Origin: Paracoccaceae bacterium
GTDB taxonomy: Bacteria > Pseudomonadota > Alphaproteobacteria > Rhodobacterales > Rhodobacteraceae
Length of the DNA stretch: 64,000 nucleotides
Assembly: GCA_003605175.1 (NCBI GenBank)
Contig: QWDA01000007.1
Location: 124,001 to 188,000 of the forward strand
Direction: 5' to 3'
Below, one piece after another: positions 36,691 through 44,988 of this stretch; position 1 is the first letter of the stretch; every line of letters starts with the position of its first letter. The translations under genes and the position numbers were made by a program. The notes under the pieces are model-generated. The model was given only the letters and a program-made list of their open reading frames with translations, did no database searches and was not told where the DNA came from.

Positions 36691-37395
36691 ATGAAAAAGG
36701 TCTACGGCTCGGCTGAAGAGGCGCTCGACGGGCTCCTGTTCGACGGGATGCTCATCGCCGCGGGCGGCTTCGGCCTCTGCGGCATTCCGGAACTCCTGAT
36801 CGACGCCATCGTCAAGGCCGGCACCAGGGATCTCACCGTCGCCTCGAACAATGCCGGCGTCGACGGGTTCGGGCTCGGCAAGCTCCTGGACACCAGGCAA
36901 ATCAAGAAGATGATGTCGTCCTACGTGGGCGAGAACGCCGAGTTCATGCGGCAATATCTCTCGGGCGAACTGGAGCTCGAGTTCAATCCCCAGGGCACGC
37001 TGGCCGAGCGGATGCGCGCCGGCGGCTGCGGCATCCCGGGCTTCTACACCAAGACCGGCGTCGGCACCGTGGTCGCCGAGGGCAAGGAGCACCACGATTT
37101 CGACGGCGAGACCTACATCCTCGAGCGCGGCATCGTCGCCGATCTCTCCATCGTCAAGGCCTGGAAGGCCGACGACACCGGCAACCTCGTGTTCCGCAAG
37201 ACCGCCCGCAACTTCAACCCGCCGGCCGCCATGTGCGGCAAGATCTGCGTCGCCGAGGTGGAGGAAATCGTCCCGCGCGGCCAGCTCGACGGCGACCACA
37301 TCCACCTGCCCGGCATCTACGTGCACCGCCTGATCCAGGGCGACCACGAGAAGCGGATCGAACAGCGCACCGTGCGCAAGCGTGAGGAGGCCTGA
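36691..37395 (+). CDS. scoA: 3-oxoacid CoA-transferase subunit A
   Basis: A 234-residue CoA-transferase alpha subunit. Features: [80 protein letters not shown], and [20 protein letters not shown]. With ScoB it moves CoA from succinyl-CoA to acetoacetate, feeding ketone bodies or polyhydroxybutyrate products to acetyl-CoA. ATG 36691 with GGGAGA upstream. It is followed by scoB after three bases. Confidence 0.94.
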   Translation: MKKVYGSAEEALDGLLFDGMLIAAGGFGLCGIPELLIDAIVKAGTRDLTVASNNAGVDGFGLGKLLDTRQIKKMMSSYVGENAEFMRQYLSGELELEFNPQGTLAERMRAGGCGIPGFYTKTGVGTVVAEGKEHHDFDGETYILERGIVADLSIVKAWKADDTGNLVFRKTARNFNPPAAMCGKICVAEVEEIVPRGQLDGDHIHLPGIYVHRLIQGDHEKRIEQRTVRKREEA

Positions 37396-37398
37396 GCC

Positions 37399-38022
37399 AT
37401 GCCCTGGGACCGCAACCAGATGGCCGAACGGGCCGCGCAGGAACTCGAAGACGGCATGTACGTCAACCTCGGGATCGGCATCCCGACCCTCGTCGCGAAC
37501 TATGTGGGCGACAAGGACATCACGCTGCAATCCGAGAACGGCATGCTCGGCATGGGCCCCTTTCCTTTCGAGGGCGATGAAGATCCCGACCTGATCAACG
37601 CCGGCAAGCAGACGATCACCGAGCTGAACCGCACCGCCTATTTCGACAGCGCCCAGAGCTTCGGCATGATCCGCGGCGGCAAGATCGCCGCGGCGATCCT
37701 CGGCGCGATGGAAGTGGCCGAGAACGGCGATCTCGCGAACTGGATGATCCCCGGCAAGCTCGTCAAGGGCATGGGCGGCGCGATGGATCTCGTCGCCGGT
37801 GTCGGCCGGGTGATCGTGGTGATGGACCACACCAACAAGCACGGCGAATCGAAGGTCCTGAAGCAATGCACCCTGCCGCTTACCGGCACGGGCGTGGTGG
37901 ACCGGATCATCACCAATCTCGGCGTGCTCGACGTGGTGCCGGGCGGCCTGAAGATCGTCGAATGCGCCCCCGGCGTCACGGAAGACGACCTCCGCGCCGC
38001 GACCGAGGCCACCATCGTCTGA
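37399..38022 (+). CDS. scoB: 3-oxoacid CoA-transferase subunit B
   Basis: A 207-residue beta subunit. The catalytic Glu is in TLQSENGMLGMGPFPFEGDE (SENG motif), with YVNLGIGIPTLVANYV before it and ALKGG-like GLKIVECAPGVTEDDLRAAT at the end. Complements ScoA in one active enzyme. Its stop overlaps the following thioesterase start (TGATG). Confidence 0.95.
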   Translation: MPWDRNQMAERAAQELEDGMYVNLGIGIPTLVANYVGDKDITLQSENGMLGMGPFPFEGDEDPDLINAGKQTITELNRTAYFDSAQSFGMIRGGKIAAAILGAMEVAENGDLANWMIPGKLVKGMGGAMDLVAGVGRVIVVMDHTNKHGESKVLKQCTLPLTGTGVVDRIITNLGVLDVVPGGLKIVECAPGVTEDDLRAATEATIV

Positions 38023-38399
38023 TGCCCGCGCCCGAGGGCATCCTGACGCTCCAGACGGTGGCGATGCCCGCGGACACGAACTCTGGCGGCGACATTTTCG
38101 GCGGATGGGTGGTAAGCCAGATGGACCTCGCCGCCGGCGTCACGGCGCAGCAGCGGGCCCGGGGGCGCTGCGCGACCGTGGCGATCGAGGCGCTCAGGTT
38201 CCATGCCCCCGTCCTCGTGGGCGACCTGTTCTCGGTCTACACAAGGATCGCCAAGACGGGCCGCACCTCGATCACCATGCATGTCGAGGCCTGGGTGCGG
38301 CGCCAGCGCACGGACGAGGCCTTCATGGTCACCGAAGGCGATTTCACCTTCGTCGCCATTGAATCCTCCGGGGTCACGCGCCCCCTGCCGCCGGCCTGA
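38022..38399 (+). CDS. Acyl-CoA thioesterase (YciA/hotdog family)
   Basis: A 125-residue hotdog-fold protein. The catalytic Asp region is ADTNSGGDIFGGWVVSQMDL, then CATVAIEALRFHAPVLVGDL, FSVYTRIAKTGRTSITMHV. Hydrolyses acyl-CoA; coupling with scoAB suggests a role in short-chain acyl-CoA turnover. Start shares TGATG with scoB. Confidence 0.88.
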   Translation: MPAPEGILTLQTVAMPADTNSGGDIFGGWVVSQMDLAAGVTAQQRARGRCATVAIEALRFHAPVLVGDLFSVYTRIAKTGRTSITMHVEAWVRRQRTDEAFMVTEGDFTFVAIESSGVTRPLPPA

Positions 38400-38403
38400 C
38401 GGG

Positions 38404-38694
38404 ATGCCGGACGCCGGGATCCTCCGCGAAGCGGCCGGCTCGAGGGGCCGCTACGTGATCCGGCAGAACGGCGCGGAGGCGGAGCTGACCTACTCTATCC
38501 TTTCGCCCAGCCGGATCATCGCCGATCATACCGGCGTCCCCGACGCTTTGCGCGGGTCCGGCATCGGCCGGAGGCTGGTTGAAAGGTTGGTCGAGGACGC
38601 CCGCGCCGAGGGCGTGAAGATCGTGCCGCTTTGCCCCTATGTGAACGCGGAACGGCGGCGGCATCCCGACTGGGCGGATGTGTTCGACGTCTGA
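38404..38694 (+). CDS. Small GNAT-type acetyltransferase (YjdJ-like)
   Basis: A 96-residue protein of the YidJ/YjdJ group, shortest of the GNAT fold. Core: IIADHTGVPDALRGSGIGRR, then LVERLVEDARAEGVKIVPLC, PYVNAERRRHPDWADVF. The GxGIGxxL pattern is the acetyl-CoA loop. Four bases after the thioesterase, so the same operon. Substrate unknown. Confidence 0.8.
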   Translation: MPDAGILREAAGSRGRYVIRQNGAEAELTYSILSPSRIIADHTGVPDALRGSGIGRRLVERLVEDARAEGVKIVPLCPYVNAERRRHPDWADVFDV

Positions 38695-38760
38695 AATTCG
38701 GGGCAGCGCAAAGCTCCGGTTCATAATGATGCCAGATTTTCCCGATAGTTTCCGCCAACG

Positions 38761-39774
38761 ATGACAACGAGCAGTGTTTCGAGCATGGCGATCCCCACCG
38801 GAGCCGGCGCCGCCCCCCGTCATGACCGCTGGGTCATGGCGGGTGTCTTTGCGCTGATGCTAGCCGGGCTCGCCTCGCTCGCGGTCGCGACGGGCTGGGC
38901 CGAAACGCTCCACGCGCTGACGACACTGGGCCTCGCGCAGGCGGCGCTCCTTCTCGCGCTCAGCCTGGTCAATTACGGTCTCCGGGGCCTCCGCTGGCAC
39001 CTCTTCGCCGCGCGCCTCGGGCTCGGCACCGGGCTCGGGCAGAACCTCAGGCATTTCATCGGCGGCTTCGCCATGTCGGCCACGCCCGGCCGGGTGGGCG
39101 AGTTGGTGCGGATGCGCTGGATCCGCCGCGAGACGGGCTGGAGCTTCGAGCGCAGCGCGCCTCTGGTGCTTGCGGATCGCGGCTCCGACCTCGCCGCCAT
39201 GGCGCTGATCCTCGCCCTTGCGCTGGCGCTTTCGGCAGGCGGAATCGCCGGCGCCCTGCCGGTGGTCGCCCTGGCCCTCGCCACGGCCTGGCTCGCCACC
39301 CATCCCGCGCTACTCCGCGCCACGGCGGGCCTCGCCTACCGGGCGACAGGCCGCTTCCCGCGCCTCTTCGTCCGGCTGCGTCGCGCCGCCCGCTCTCTCG
39401 CCGCCTTCCGCGGCGGCTGGACCATGGGCGTTGCCACGCTCCTGGGCCTCGCCGGCTGGTTCGCCGAGGCCTATGCCTTCCACCTGCTCCTCGCCTGGCT
39501 GGGCGCCGGGGTGGAGCTCTGGAAGGCGGTGGCGATCTTTCTCTTCGCCACCATGGCCGGCGGCCTCACCGGAGCGCCCGGCGGCGTGGGCGGCGCAGAA
39601 GCGGCGATGATCGCGCTGCTCGGCCTGGAAGGCGTGCCGCTCGCCACCGCGATCCCGGCGACGCTGATCATCCGCCTGACCACGCTCTGGTTCGCCATCG
39701 CGCTCGGGCTCCTGGTGTTCCCACTGGCCGAGCGGCTCTCCAAGGAGGTGCGCCATGCAGACAAGGCGGCTTGA
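38761..39774 (+). CDS. Lysylphosphatidylglycerol-synthase-TM/flippase-like membrane protein
   Basis: A 337-residue protein with 8 membrane helices (GVFALMLAGLASLAVATGW; AALLLALSLVNYGLRGLRWH; ALILALALALSAGGIAGALP; AIFLFATMAGGLTGAPGGVG). The family signatures are LVNYGLRGLRWHLFAARLGL, then HFIGGFAMSATPGRVGELVR, and GAPGGVGGAEAAMIALLGLE. In this family (UPF0104/DUF2029-type flippase-like, as in MprF TM domain) proteins move lipid-linked substrates. It overlaps the DprE1-like gene by 20 bp, suggesting a lipid-linked glycan partner. ATG 38761 or 38785 could start translation. Confidence 0.85.
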   Translation: MTTSSVSSMAIPTGAGAAPRHDRWVMAGVFALMLAGLASLAVATGWAETLHALTTLGLAQAALLLALSLVNYGLRGLRWHLFAARLGLGTGLGQNLRHFIGGFAMSATPGRVGELVRMRWIRRETGWSFERSAPLVLADRGSDLAAMALILALALALSAGGIAGALPVVALALATAWLATHPALLRATAGLAYRATGRFPRLFVRLRRAARSLAAFRGGWTMGVATLLGLAGWFAEAYAFHLLLAWLGAGVELWKAVAIFLFATMAGGLTGAPGGVGGAEAAMIALLGLEGVPLATAIPATLIIRLTTLWFAIALGLLVFPLAERLSKEVRHADKAA

Positions 39775-41068
39775 TCTGACCGGCTGGGGCCGGGTCCTCC
39801 GCGCGACCTCCGACGTGGCCCGCCCCGAGCGGTTCTCGACGCTCGCCCGCGCCATGGAGGAAGCCCCTGCCCCCGCCATGGGCCAGCGCCGCTCCTATGG
39901 CGACGCGCCGCTAAACGACAAGGGCCGCGCCCTCGACATGACCCGGCTCGACCGGATCCTCGGCTTCGACGAGGAGGCCGGAATCCTCACCGTCGAAGGC
40001 GGCGCGCGGATCGGCGAGTTGAACGCGCTCCTCGCGCCGCGCGGCTGGCTCCTGCCGGTCCTGCCCGGCACCGGCTTCGCCACCGTGGGCGGCGCCGTGG
40101 CGATGGACGTCCACGGCAAGAACCACCACCACGCCGGCAGCTTCGGCCAGCACCTGGCCGGGATCCGCCTCCTGACGCCGAAGGGCGAGAAACGCGCCGG
40201 CCCCGACAAGCAGAAGGACCTGTTCCGCGCCACGCTCGGCGGGCTCGGCCAGACCGGCGTGGTCGCCAGCGCCGAGATCCGGCTGCTGAAGGCCAAGGGC
40301 AGCGTGATGATGGTGACCGAGCACCGGATCCGCGACTGGGACGAGCATATCGCCGCGCTCGACACATCCGAGGCGACCTATTCGGTGGGCTGGATCGACG
40401 CGACCGCCACCGGCGCCGGGCTCGGCCGCGGGATCCTCGAGGAAGGCGAGACCGGCGCGGGCCTCGTGCCGCCCGCGAAACGCGGCCGCAAGGTGCCCAT
40501 CGACGCGCCGGGCGCGGCGCTTTCGCCGCCCGTGGTGCGGCTCTTCAACGCCGCCTACTGGCGCCGCGTGCCGATGCGCGGACGGACGGTGGTGAAGCCG
40601 ATCGAGGATTTCTTCTTCCCGCTCGACAGGATCTACGACTGGAACCGGCTCTACGGCAAACGCGGCTTCCACCAGTTCCAATGCGTCGTGCCGCTCGGCC
40701 AACGCGACCGGCTGCGCGACATCCTCGAGACCGTGGCGCAATCGGGCGCGGCCTCGCCGCTCGCGGTCCTCAAACGCATGGGCCCGGGGCGGGCGGGGAT
40801 GATGTCCTTTCCGATGGAGGGCTACACGCTCGCCGTCGACCTGCGCGCGGCCCCGGGGCCGGAGAGCCTCGTGGCCCGGCTCGAGGGCATGGTGCGCGAC
40901 GCCGAGGGACGGATCTATCTCGCCAAGGACTCGCTCGGCTCGGCGGAGGCGATCCAGGCGATGTATCCTGAGCGGAAAGCCTGGGCGAAGATCGTCGCGA
41001 AGCACGATCCCGAGGGCGCCCTCGCCACCGACCTCGTCCGCCGCCTGAAGCTCCGGGAGACCGAATGA
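39755..41068 (+). CDS. DprE1-like FAD-dependent oxidoreductase
   Basis: A 437-residue FAD-binding protein of the VAO superfamily, closest in pattern to DprE1, which oxidises decaprenylphosphoryl-ribose to the 2-keto form. The FAD site is LLPVLPGTGFATVGGAVAMD, then VHGKNHHHAGSFGQHLAGIR (DprE1 has VHGKNHH). Later features FFFPLDRIYDWNRLYGKRGF and KRMGPGRAGMMSFPMEGYTL match the C-terminal substrate domain. In mycobacteria this makes arabinose donors. Substrate here is inferred, not proven. The DprE2-like gene follows with a four-base overlap (ATGA). Confidence 0.87.
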   Translation: MQTRRLDLTGWGRVLRATSDVARPERFSTLARAMEEAPAPAMGQRRSYGDAPLNDKGRALDMTRLDRILGFDEEAGILTVEGGARIGELNALLAPRGWLLPVLPGTGFATVGGAVAMDVHGKNHHHAGSFGQHLAGIRLLTPKGEKRAGPDKQKDLFRATLGGLGQTGVVASAEIRLLKAKGSVMMVTEHRIRDWDEHIAALDTSEATYSVGWIDATATGAGLGRGILEEGETGAGLVPPAKRGRKVPIDAPGAALSPPVVRLFNAAYWRRVPMRGRTVVKPIEDFFFPLDRIYDWNRLYGKRGFHQFQCVVPLGQRDRLRDILETVAQSGAASPLAVLKRMGPGRAGMMSFPMEGYTLAVDLRAAPGPESLVARLEGMVRDAEGRIYLAKDSLGSAEAIQAMYPERKAWAKIVAKHDPEGALATDLVRRLKLRETE

Positions 41069-41796
41069 CGACCTGGCTGATCCTCGGCGGCTCCTCCGCC
41101 ATGGCCCGCGCCCTGGCCCGCGCGGTGGCATCGCGCGGCGACGCGGTGATTCTCGCGGGCCGCGATGCCGGTGATCTCGCCGCCACCGCCACCGATTGCC
41201 GGCTGCGCGGGGCGCCCCTCGCCGAGGCCGTGGCCTTCGACGCCCGCGACCCGGCGGGTTTCCCAGCACTCCTCGCGCGGCTCGAAGCGACAGAGGGCAC
41301 GGTGAACGTCGCGATCTTCGTCGGCTCGATGCCCCCGCAGGCCGAGATCGACGCCGATCCCGCGCTGATCGACGGCGTGATCGCCGACAGCTTCACCGGC
41401 CCGGTCCGGCTCCTCACCCTCCTCGCGCCGCTTGTCGAAGCGCGGAAGGGCACGGTCGTGGGCGTGGGTTCGGTGGCCGGCGACCGCGGGCGGATCGGCA
41501 ACTATGCCTACGGTGCGGCCAAGGCGGGATTCGCGACCTACATGTCGGGACTCCGGAACCGGCTCACGCGCGCGGGCGCGCATGCGGTGACGGTGAAGCC
41601 CGGCTTCGTCGACACCGCGATGACCTGGGGGATCGAGGGCATGTTCCTCGTCGCCCCGCCCGAGAGGGTGGCCGCCGACATTCTGAAGGCGGTCGGGAAG
41701 CGCCGCGACGTGATCTACACGCCGTTCTTCTGGCGCTACATCATGCTGATCATCCGCCACGTGCCCGAGCGGATCTTCAAGAAGATGTCGGTCTGA
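41065..41796 (+). CDS. DprE2-like short-chain dehydrogenase
   Basis: A 243-residue SDR. N-terminal LILGGSSAMARALARAVASR (NAD site GGSSAMA), catalytic region VGVGSVAGDRGRIGNYAYGA and YGAAKAGFATYMSGLRNRLT (YxxxK). DprE2 has the same SVAGERxxxxNYxYGSAKAG form and reduces the keto-sugar to the arabinose epimer. Coupled to the DprE1-like gene by ATGA. C-terminal FFWRYIMLIIRHVPERIFKK is hydrophobic and basic, probably membrane-touching. Confidence 0.87.
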   Translation: MTTWLILGGSSAMARALARAVASRGDAVILAGRDAGDLAATATDCRLRGAPLAEAVAFDARDPAGFPALLARLEATEGTVNVAIFVGSMPPQAEIDADPALIDGVIADSFTGPVRLLTLLAPLVEARKGTVVGVGSVAGDRGRIGNYAYGAAKAGFATYMSGLRNRLTRAGAHAVTVKPGFVDTAMTWGIEGMFLVAPPERVAADILKAVGKRRDVIYTPFFWRYIMLIIRHVPERIFKKMSV

Positions 41797-41837
41797 TCCA
41801 AAGGCGCGCCTGCGGCGCATTCCTTCTGGCCCTCCGG

Positions 41838-41853
41838 GGCGCTGCCGCGCCCT
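41838..41853. terminator. GC-rich hairpin between convergent genes
   Basis: GGGCGC-TGCC-GCGCCC, six perfect base pairs, preceded by CTTCTGGCCCTCCGG. The latter resembles the start of dispersed repeat C at 59264, so this may be a degenerate fourth copy. Confidence 0.45.
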
Positions 41854-41909
41854 CTGCGGGCGGCGGGCGCCCGACCCGAACGCACCGCCCAGGATTCGCG
41901 GCCCCGGTC

Positions 41910-42758
41910 TCAGATCCCCGGGCCGATGAAGACGCATCCGTCGGAGATCAGTTGCGGCGGCGTCCGGCAAAGCCCGCTCGCCACGCGGAACGCCGCCAGG
42001 ACCTTGGGCACATAGGCCCGCGTCTCGGCATAGGGCGGCACGCCGCCATTCTCCCGGACCGCGCCTTCGCCGGCATTGTAGCCGGCGAGGATCATCACCG
42101 GGTCACCGCCGAATTCCTGCATCAGCCAGTCGAGATAGGCGACCCCGCCCCTGATGCTTTCGGCCGAGACCGTCCGGTCCGTCACGCCGAAGCGCTCGGC
42201 GGTGGCGGGCATGAGCTGCATCAGTCCCGAAGCTCCGGCCGAGCTCACCGCATCCACACGGCCCGAGGATTCCACCGCGATCACCGCCGCCACCAGCGCC
42301 GGCGAAACCTTGGTGCCCACGGTATGGCGCAGGATGTCGCGGCCATGGGCGTCGGTGATCCGCTTCAGATCGTCGAGCCGCGGCCAGGCCAGCGCGTCGA
42401 CCGCGTCGAGCGCCCCCAGTGCGGCATCGAGCCGTCCGGGGCTCGCGTCCTCGATCCGGGGCGAGACCAGCGCCCAGAACGCCCTGTAGGGATCGTCCAC
42501 CGGCAGGAGCGGCAGAGCCCCCTCCTCGCTCCCGGACCGCTTCGCCACCGGATCGACCGGCGCAGGCGGCGCCAGCCGGCGGGCCTGTTCCACGGGGTCG
42601 ATCTGGATCGTGATCCGCCGGCCGGCGCTTTTCGACGGCGGTGCGATCTTGCGGAACGTGAAATCCTCGAACTGCGGAGCCGGGTCCGCAGCCGCAGCGG
42701 CCCCCGCGACGGCCAGCGCCGTACCGCAGAGAACCGCCCGTAGCCGGGCGCACATCAT
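41910..42758 (-). CDS. Lytic transglycosylase (SLT family)
   Basis: A 282-residue periplasmic protein with a signal peptide (MMCARLRAVLCGTALAVAGA, cleavage after AAAAA). The C-terminal SLT domain has the catalytic Glu in ALVAAVIAVESSGRVDAVSS, then GASGLMQLMPATAERFGVTD, GVAYLDWLMQEFGGDPVMIL, AGYNAGEGAVRENGGVPPYA and ETRAYVPKVLAAF. It cleaves peptidoglycan, making 1,6-anhydro ends. Start ATG 42758 begins the signal; the longer frame upstream is not used. Such enzymes often accompany pilus or secretion loci; the Tad locus begins 400 bp further on. Confidence 0.87.
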   Translation of the reverse strand: MMCARLRAVLCGTALAVAGAAAAADPAPQFEDFTFRKIAPPSKSAGRRITIQIDPVEQARRLAPPAPVDPVAKRSGSEEGALPLLPVDDPYRAFWALVSPRIEDASPGRLDAALGALDAVDALAWPRLDDLKRITDAHGRDILRHTVGTKVSPALVAAVIAVESSGRVDAVSSAGASGLMQLMPATAERFGVTDRTVSAESIRGGVAYLDWLMQEFGGDPVMILAGYNAGEGAVRENGGVPPYAETRAYVPKVLAAFRVASGLCRTPPQLISDGCVFIGPGI

Positions 42759-42951
42759 GGGGTTCTGAGCCTGTATTGTTTTCTTTGCGTGGAAACCTGC
42801 CACGTCCTTGCCATTTCGACCAGAAGAAATCGGCGCCCGGGAAGGCATGCGCGAGGACCCTGTTTCAGGCTATTGGCAACCATGCCGGATACAATGCAAT
42901 TCGAGGGCGCCGATCATCCTCTCGAAGGCAACGTGCTGTTAACTGTTTAAG

Positions 42952-42960
42952 TGTTATATT
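42952..42960 (+). promoter_or_regulatory. Candidate extended -10 promoter of the Flp pilin gene
   Basis: TGT-TATATT, an extended -10 form, in an AT-rich patch (42931-42975) 195 bp before the first pilin start. A TTAA-CTGT-TTAA stretch overlaps (42939-42950). The 396-bp gap 42759-43154 holds no gene that I can support. Confidence 0.4.
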
Positions 42961-43154
42961 TCAGTTGCTTAATTCGATACCCATGGCAATTTCAGGCCCT
43001 CTGCAAAATCGTACTATCCCTGCCCAACTCTCGCCCAAATTCGACAGCCATATTCATCCCATGCCAAGGCGGCGCGGGTCATGTGAGGACAACCCGAAAG
43101 ACGGCGCCAAGGTGGAGTTGGAAACACTGAGCGAAGATGGAACGGAGACAAACC

Positions 43155-43361
43155 ATGGAATTCTTCAAGATCACCAAGCGCTTCAAGAAAGACGAAGACG
43201 GTGCCGTCACGGTGGACTGGGTCGTGCTGACCGCCGCCATCGTTGGCCTCGGCATCGCCGTTGTCGCCTCGGTCCGCACCGCGACCAGCGACCTCGGCAA
43301 CCGCATCTCGGATGCTATCTGCAGCACGGAAGTCGACAACGACGGCGGCGGCACCTGCTAA
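43155..43361 (+). CDS. flp: Flp-family type IVb pilin 1
   Basis: A 68-residue prepilin. A basic leader (FFKITKRFKKDEDG) ends before the cleavage site at G-A; the mature part starts AVTVDWVVLTAAIVGLGIAV (hydrophobic assembly helix). The usual Flp 'EY' pair after the cleavage site is DW here. The end is ICSTEVDNDGGGTC, with two cysteines 12 apart. ATG 43155 has GGAGAC 11 bases upstream. Cleaved by CpaA (53161). Shares its core with the second pilin. Confidence 0.88.
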   Translation: MEFFKITKRFKKDEDGAVTVDWVVLTAAIVGLGIAVVASVRTATSDLGNRISDAICSTEVDNDGGGTC

Positions 43362-43421
43362 CTGCCTTGATTTCTTGCACGCGCGAGCATGTCTCGCAGG
43401 TGCAATAGGTGAGACTATGGG

Positions 43422-43449
43422 GGGGCCGCTACCGGATTGGGGCGGCCCC
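43422..43449 (+). terminator. Hairpin after the first pilin gene
   Basis: GGGGCCGC/GCGGCCCC stem with 12-nt loop, followed by ATCCTTTCC. A partial terminator here would lower expression of downstream genes relative to the major pilin. Confidence 0.55.
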
Positions 43450-43533
43450 ATCCTTTCCATAACACCCGACGACAGGACCCGGAACTCTGATCGAGACCTG
43501 TCGGCAAGATGCGGAACAGCGGGGACGCGGCAC

Positions 43534-43740
43534 ATGACGAACATTGAACGGATCAAGGAATTCGCGCGGAGCGAAGAGGGTGCGGTGACAGTGGACTGGG
43601 TCGTGCTGACAGCCGCGATCTGTTTCGTGTCCGTCGGTATCATCGCCGGCATCCAGAGCGCGGTGACGGATACGGCCACAGGCATCGGCGCCTATGCGCT
43701 GGATGAAGGCACCTGCGCGCTCGCCGCAACCAGTTGCTAG
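43534..43740 (+). CDS. Flp-family type IVb pilin 2
   Basis: A 68-residue prepilin with leader MTNIERIKEFARSEEG and the mature helix AVTVDWVVLTAAICFVSVGI. The helix core is nearly identical to that of pilin 1 in protein and DNA. The C-terminus is TCALAATSC (two Cys), and the helix contains an extra Cys. It may be a minor pilin. ATG 43534. It lies 173 bp after pilin 1 and 189 bp before cpaB. Confidence 0.85.
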   Translation: MTNIERIKEFARSEEGAVTVDWVVLTAAICFVSVGIIAGIQSAVTDTATGIGAYALDEGTCALAATSC

Positions 43741-43928
43741 GATCTGCCTTGGGTGGGGCAACGAGATCGAATGGCTTCGGATCCCGTGCGTCCGTCAGGA
43801 CAGCGCACGGGATATCCGCTTTCTGTCCACGCTCTCGCCACAATTCTTTATAAAGCATCGTCTGGTAAAACGCATCCGGCGCGAGCAGCGGCCGAGAGCG
43901 GCGGCGATGAAAGTGGAAAGGATACATC

Positions 43929-44777
43929 ATGCGGTTGGTGTTCGGGTTCGTCCTTCTCCTGGGGCTGGGTCTTGCCGGTTTCGCGGTCTACATGGCCAAG
44001 GGGTACATAGAGGCGAACGAGGCGGAGCTGGCGCGCGAGCGGGCCAACCGGTCGCAGATTGTGCCGACGGCCGAGGTTTTCGTGACCGCCCGCGCGATCC
44101 GCTATGGCGACAAGCTCACCAAGGAAGACGTGAAGAAGGTGCGCTGGCCGCTTGAAGGTATCCCCGAAGGCGCCTTCACCGAAGAAGAAACCCTGTTCCC
44201 GCCGGGGCAGGATCCCCGCACCGTCCTGCGCGCCATGGAACCAGGCGAGGCGCTGATGTCCGTCAAGCTCACCCAGCCCGGCCAGGACGCCGGCGTCGGG
44301 TCCAAACTGTCGCCGGGCATGCGCGCCTTCGCGATCCGCGTCGATGTGGCGTCCGGGGTTTCGGGCTTCCTGCGTCCGGGCGACCGCGTCGATGTCTACT
44401 GGACCGGAACTGCCGCCAGCGCCTCCGGCGGGGCCCGCGAGATCACCAAGCTGATCCAGCCCGCGATCAAGGTCATCGCGATCGACCAGTCGGCCGACGA
44501 GGACAGGTCGGCGCCGAGCGTGGCGCGCACCGTGACGGTCGAGGTCTCGCCGGTCGAAGTCGCGAAGCTCGCCCAGGCCCAGGCCACCGGGCGACTGCAG
44601 CTGTCGCTCGTCGGCGCCTCGGAAGAGGGGACCTACGAGGCCGTCGAGGTGAACCAGAGGGAACTTCTGGGCATCGAGGAAGAGGTCGTGGTGGAGAAGG
44701 AAGAAGAGCGCGTCTGCACCATCACCACCCGAAAAGGCGCCGAAACGATCAAGGTTCCGGTTCCCTGCACCGACTGA
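43929..44777 (+). CDS. cpaB: CpaB/RcpC, Tad pilus assembly protein with SAF domain
   Basis: A 282-residue periplasmic protein anchored by an N-terminal helix (FVLLLGLGLAGFAVYMAKGY). The SAF domain is VFVTARAIRYGDKLTKEDVK, then MEPGEALMSVKLTQPGQDAG; the following beta part (MRAFAIRVDVASGVSGFLRP, GDRVDVYWTGTAASASGG) is the CpaB family signature. It is thought to help outer-membrane channel assembly and may bind peptidoglycan. ATG 43929 was chosen by the helix. A 10-bp palindrome CTTTATAAAG lies at 43846-43855 upstream. A strong terminator follows. Confidence 0.9.
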   Translation: MRLVFGFVLLLGLGLAGFAVYMAKGYIEANEAELARERANRSQIVPTAEVFVTARAIRYGDKLTKEDVKKVRWPLEGIPEGAFTEEETLFPPGQDPRTVLRAMEPGEALMSVKLTQPGQDAGVGSKLSPGMRAFAIRVDVASGVSGFLRPGDRVDVYWTGTAASASGGAREITKLIQPAIKVIAIDQSADEDRSAPSVARTVTVEVSPVEVAKLAQAQATGRLQLSLVGASEEGTYEAVEVNQRELLGIEEEVVVEKEEERVCTITTRKGAETIKVPVPCTD

Positions 44778-44800
44778 CACGCGCCCCGAAACCGGCGCCG

Positions 44801-44833
44801 GGCACCCCAGAAATAGGGGTGCCCTTTGCTTTT
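44801..44833 (+). terminator. Rho-independent terminator after cpaB
   Basis: GGCACCCC-AGAAATA-GGGGTGCC, an 8-bp stem with 7-nt loop, followed by CTTTGCTTTT. This separates cpaB from cpaC and implies that cpaC has its own promoter. Confidence 0.75.
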
Positions 44834-44918
44834 CCGCACAATGCTTGCGGTTGTGTTGCTCATCCTCCACATAAGTTGGATGGGCCAACACCCTGATTAT
44901 TGAAAAAAATCCGCACCT

Positions 44919-44931
44919 GCCTCATTGTCGC
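44919..44931 (+). promoter_or_regulatory. 13-bp motif shared upstream of cpaC
   Basis: GCCTCATTGTCGC, preceded by an A-run (AAAAAAAT at 44903-44910). The same 13 bases occur upstream of cpaE at 46843-46855 after a T-run. 58 bp before cpaC. Could be a promoter or regulator site. Confidence 0.45.
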
Positions 44932-44988
44932 GTCAATCCCGGGCAACAAGACCCGGATCAACGAGGCGTGATCGGAGAGGCAGGTCAC

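Noticed and set aside
35821-37866. 681-codon open frame on the minus strand
   Set aside because: Antisense to ridA, scoA and scoB; no recognisable protein; high GC gives long chance frames.
42939-42950. CtrA-like site TTAA-N4-TTAA upstream of the pilin
   Set aside because: CtrA sites need a 7-base spacer; here it is 4. It may just be part of the promoter.
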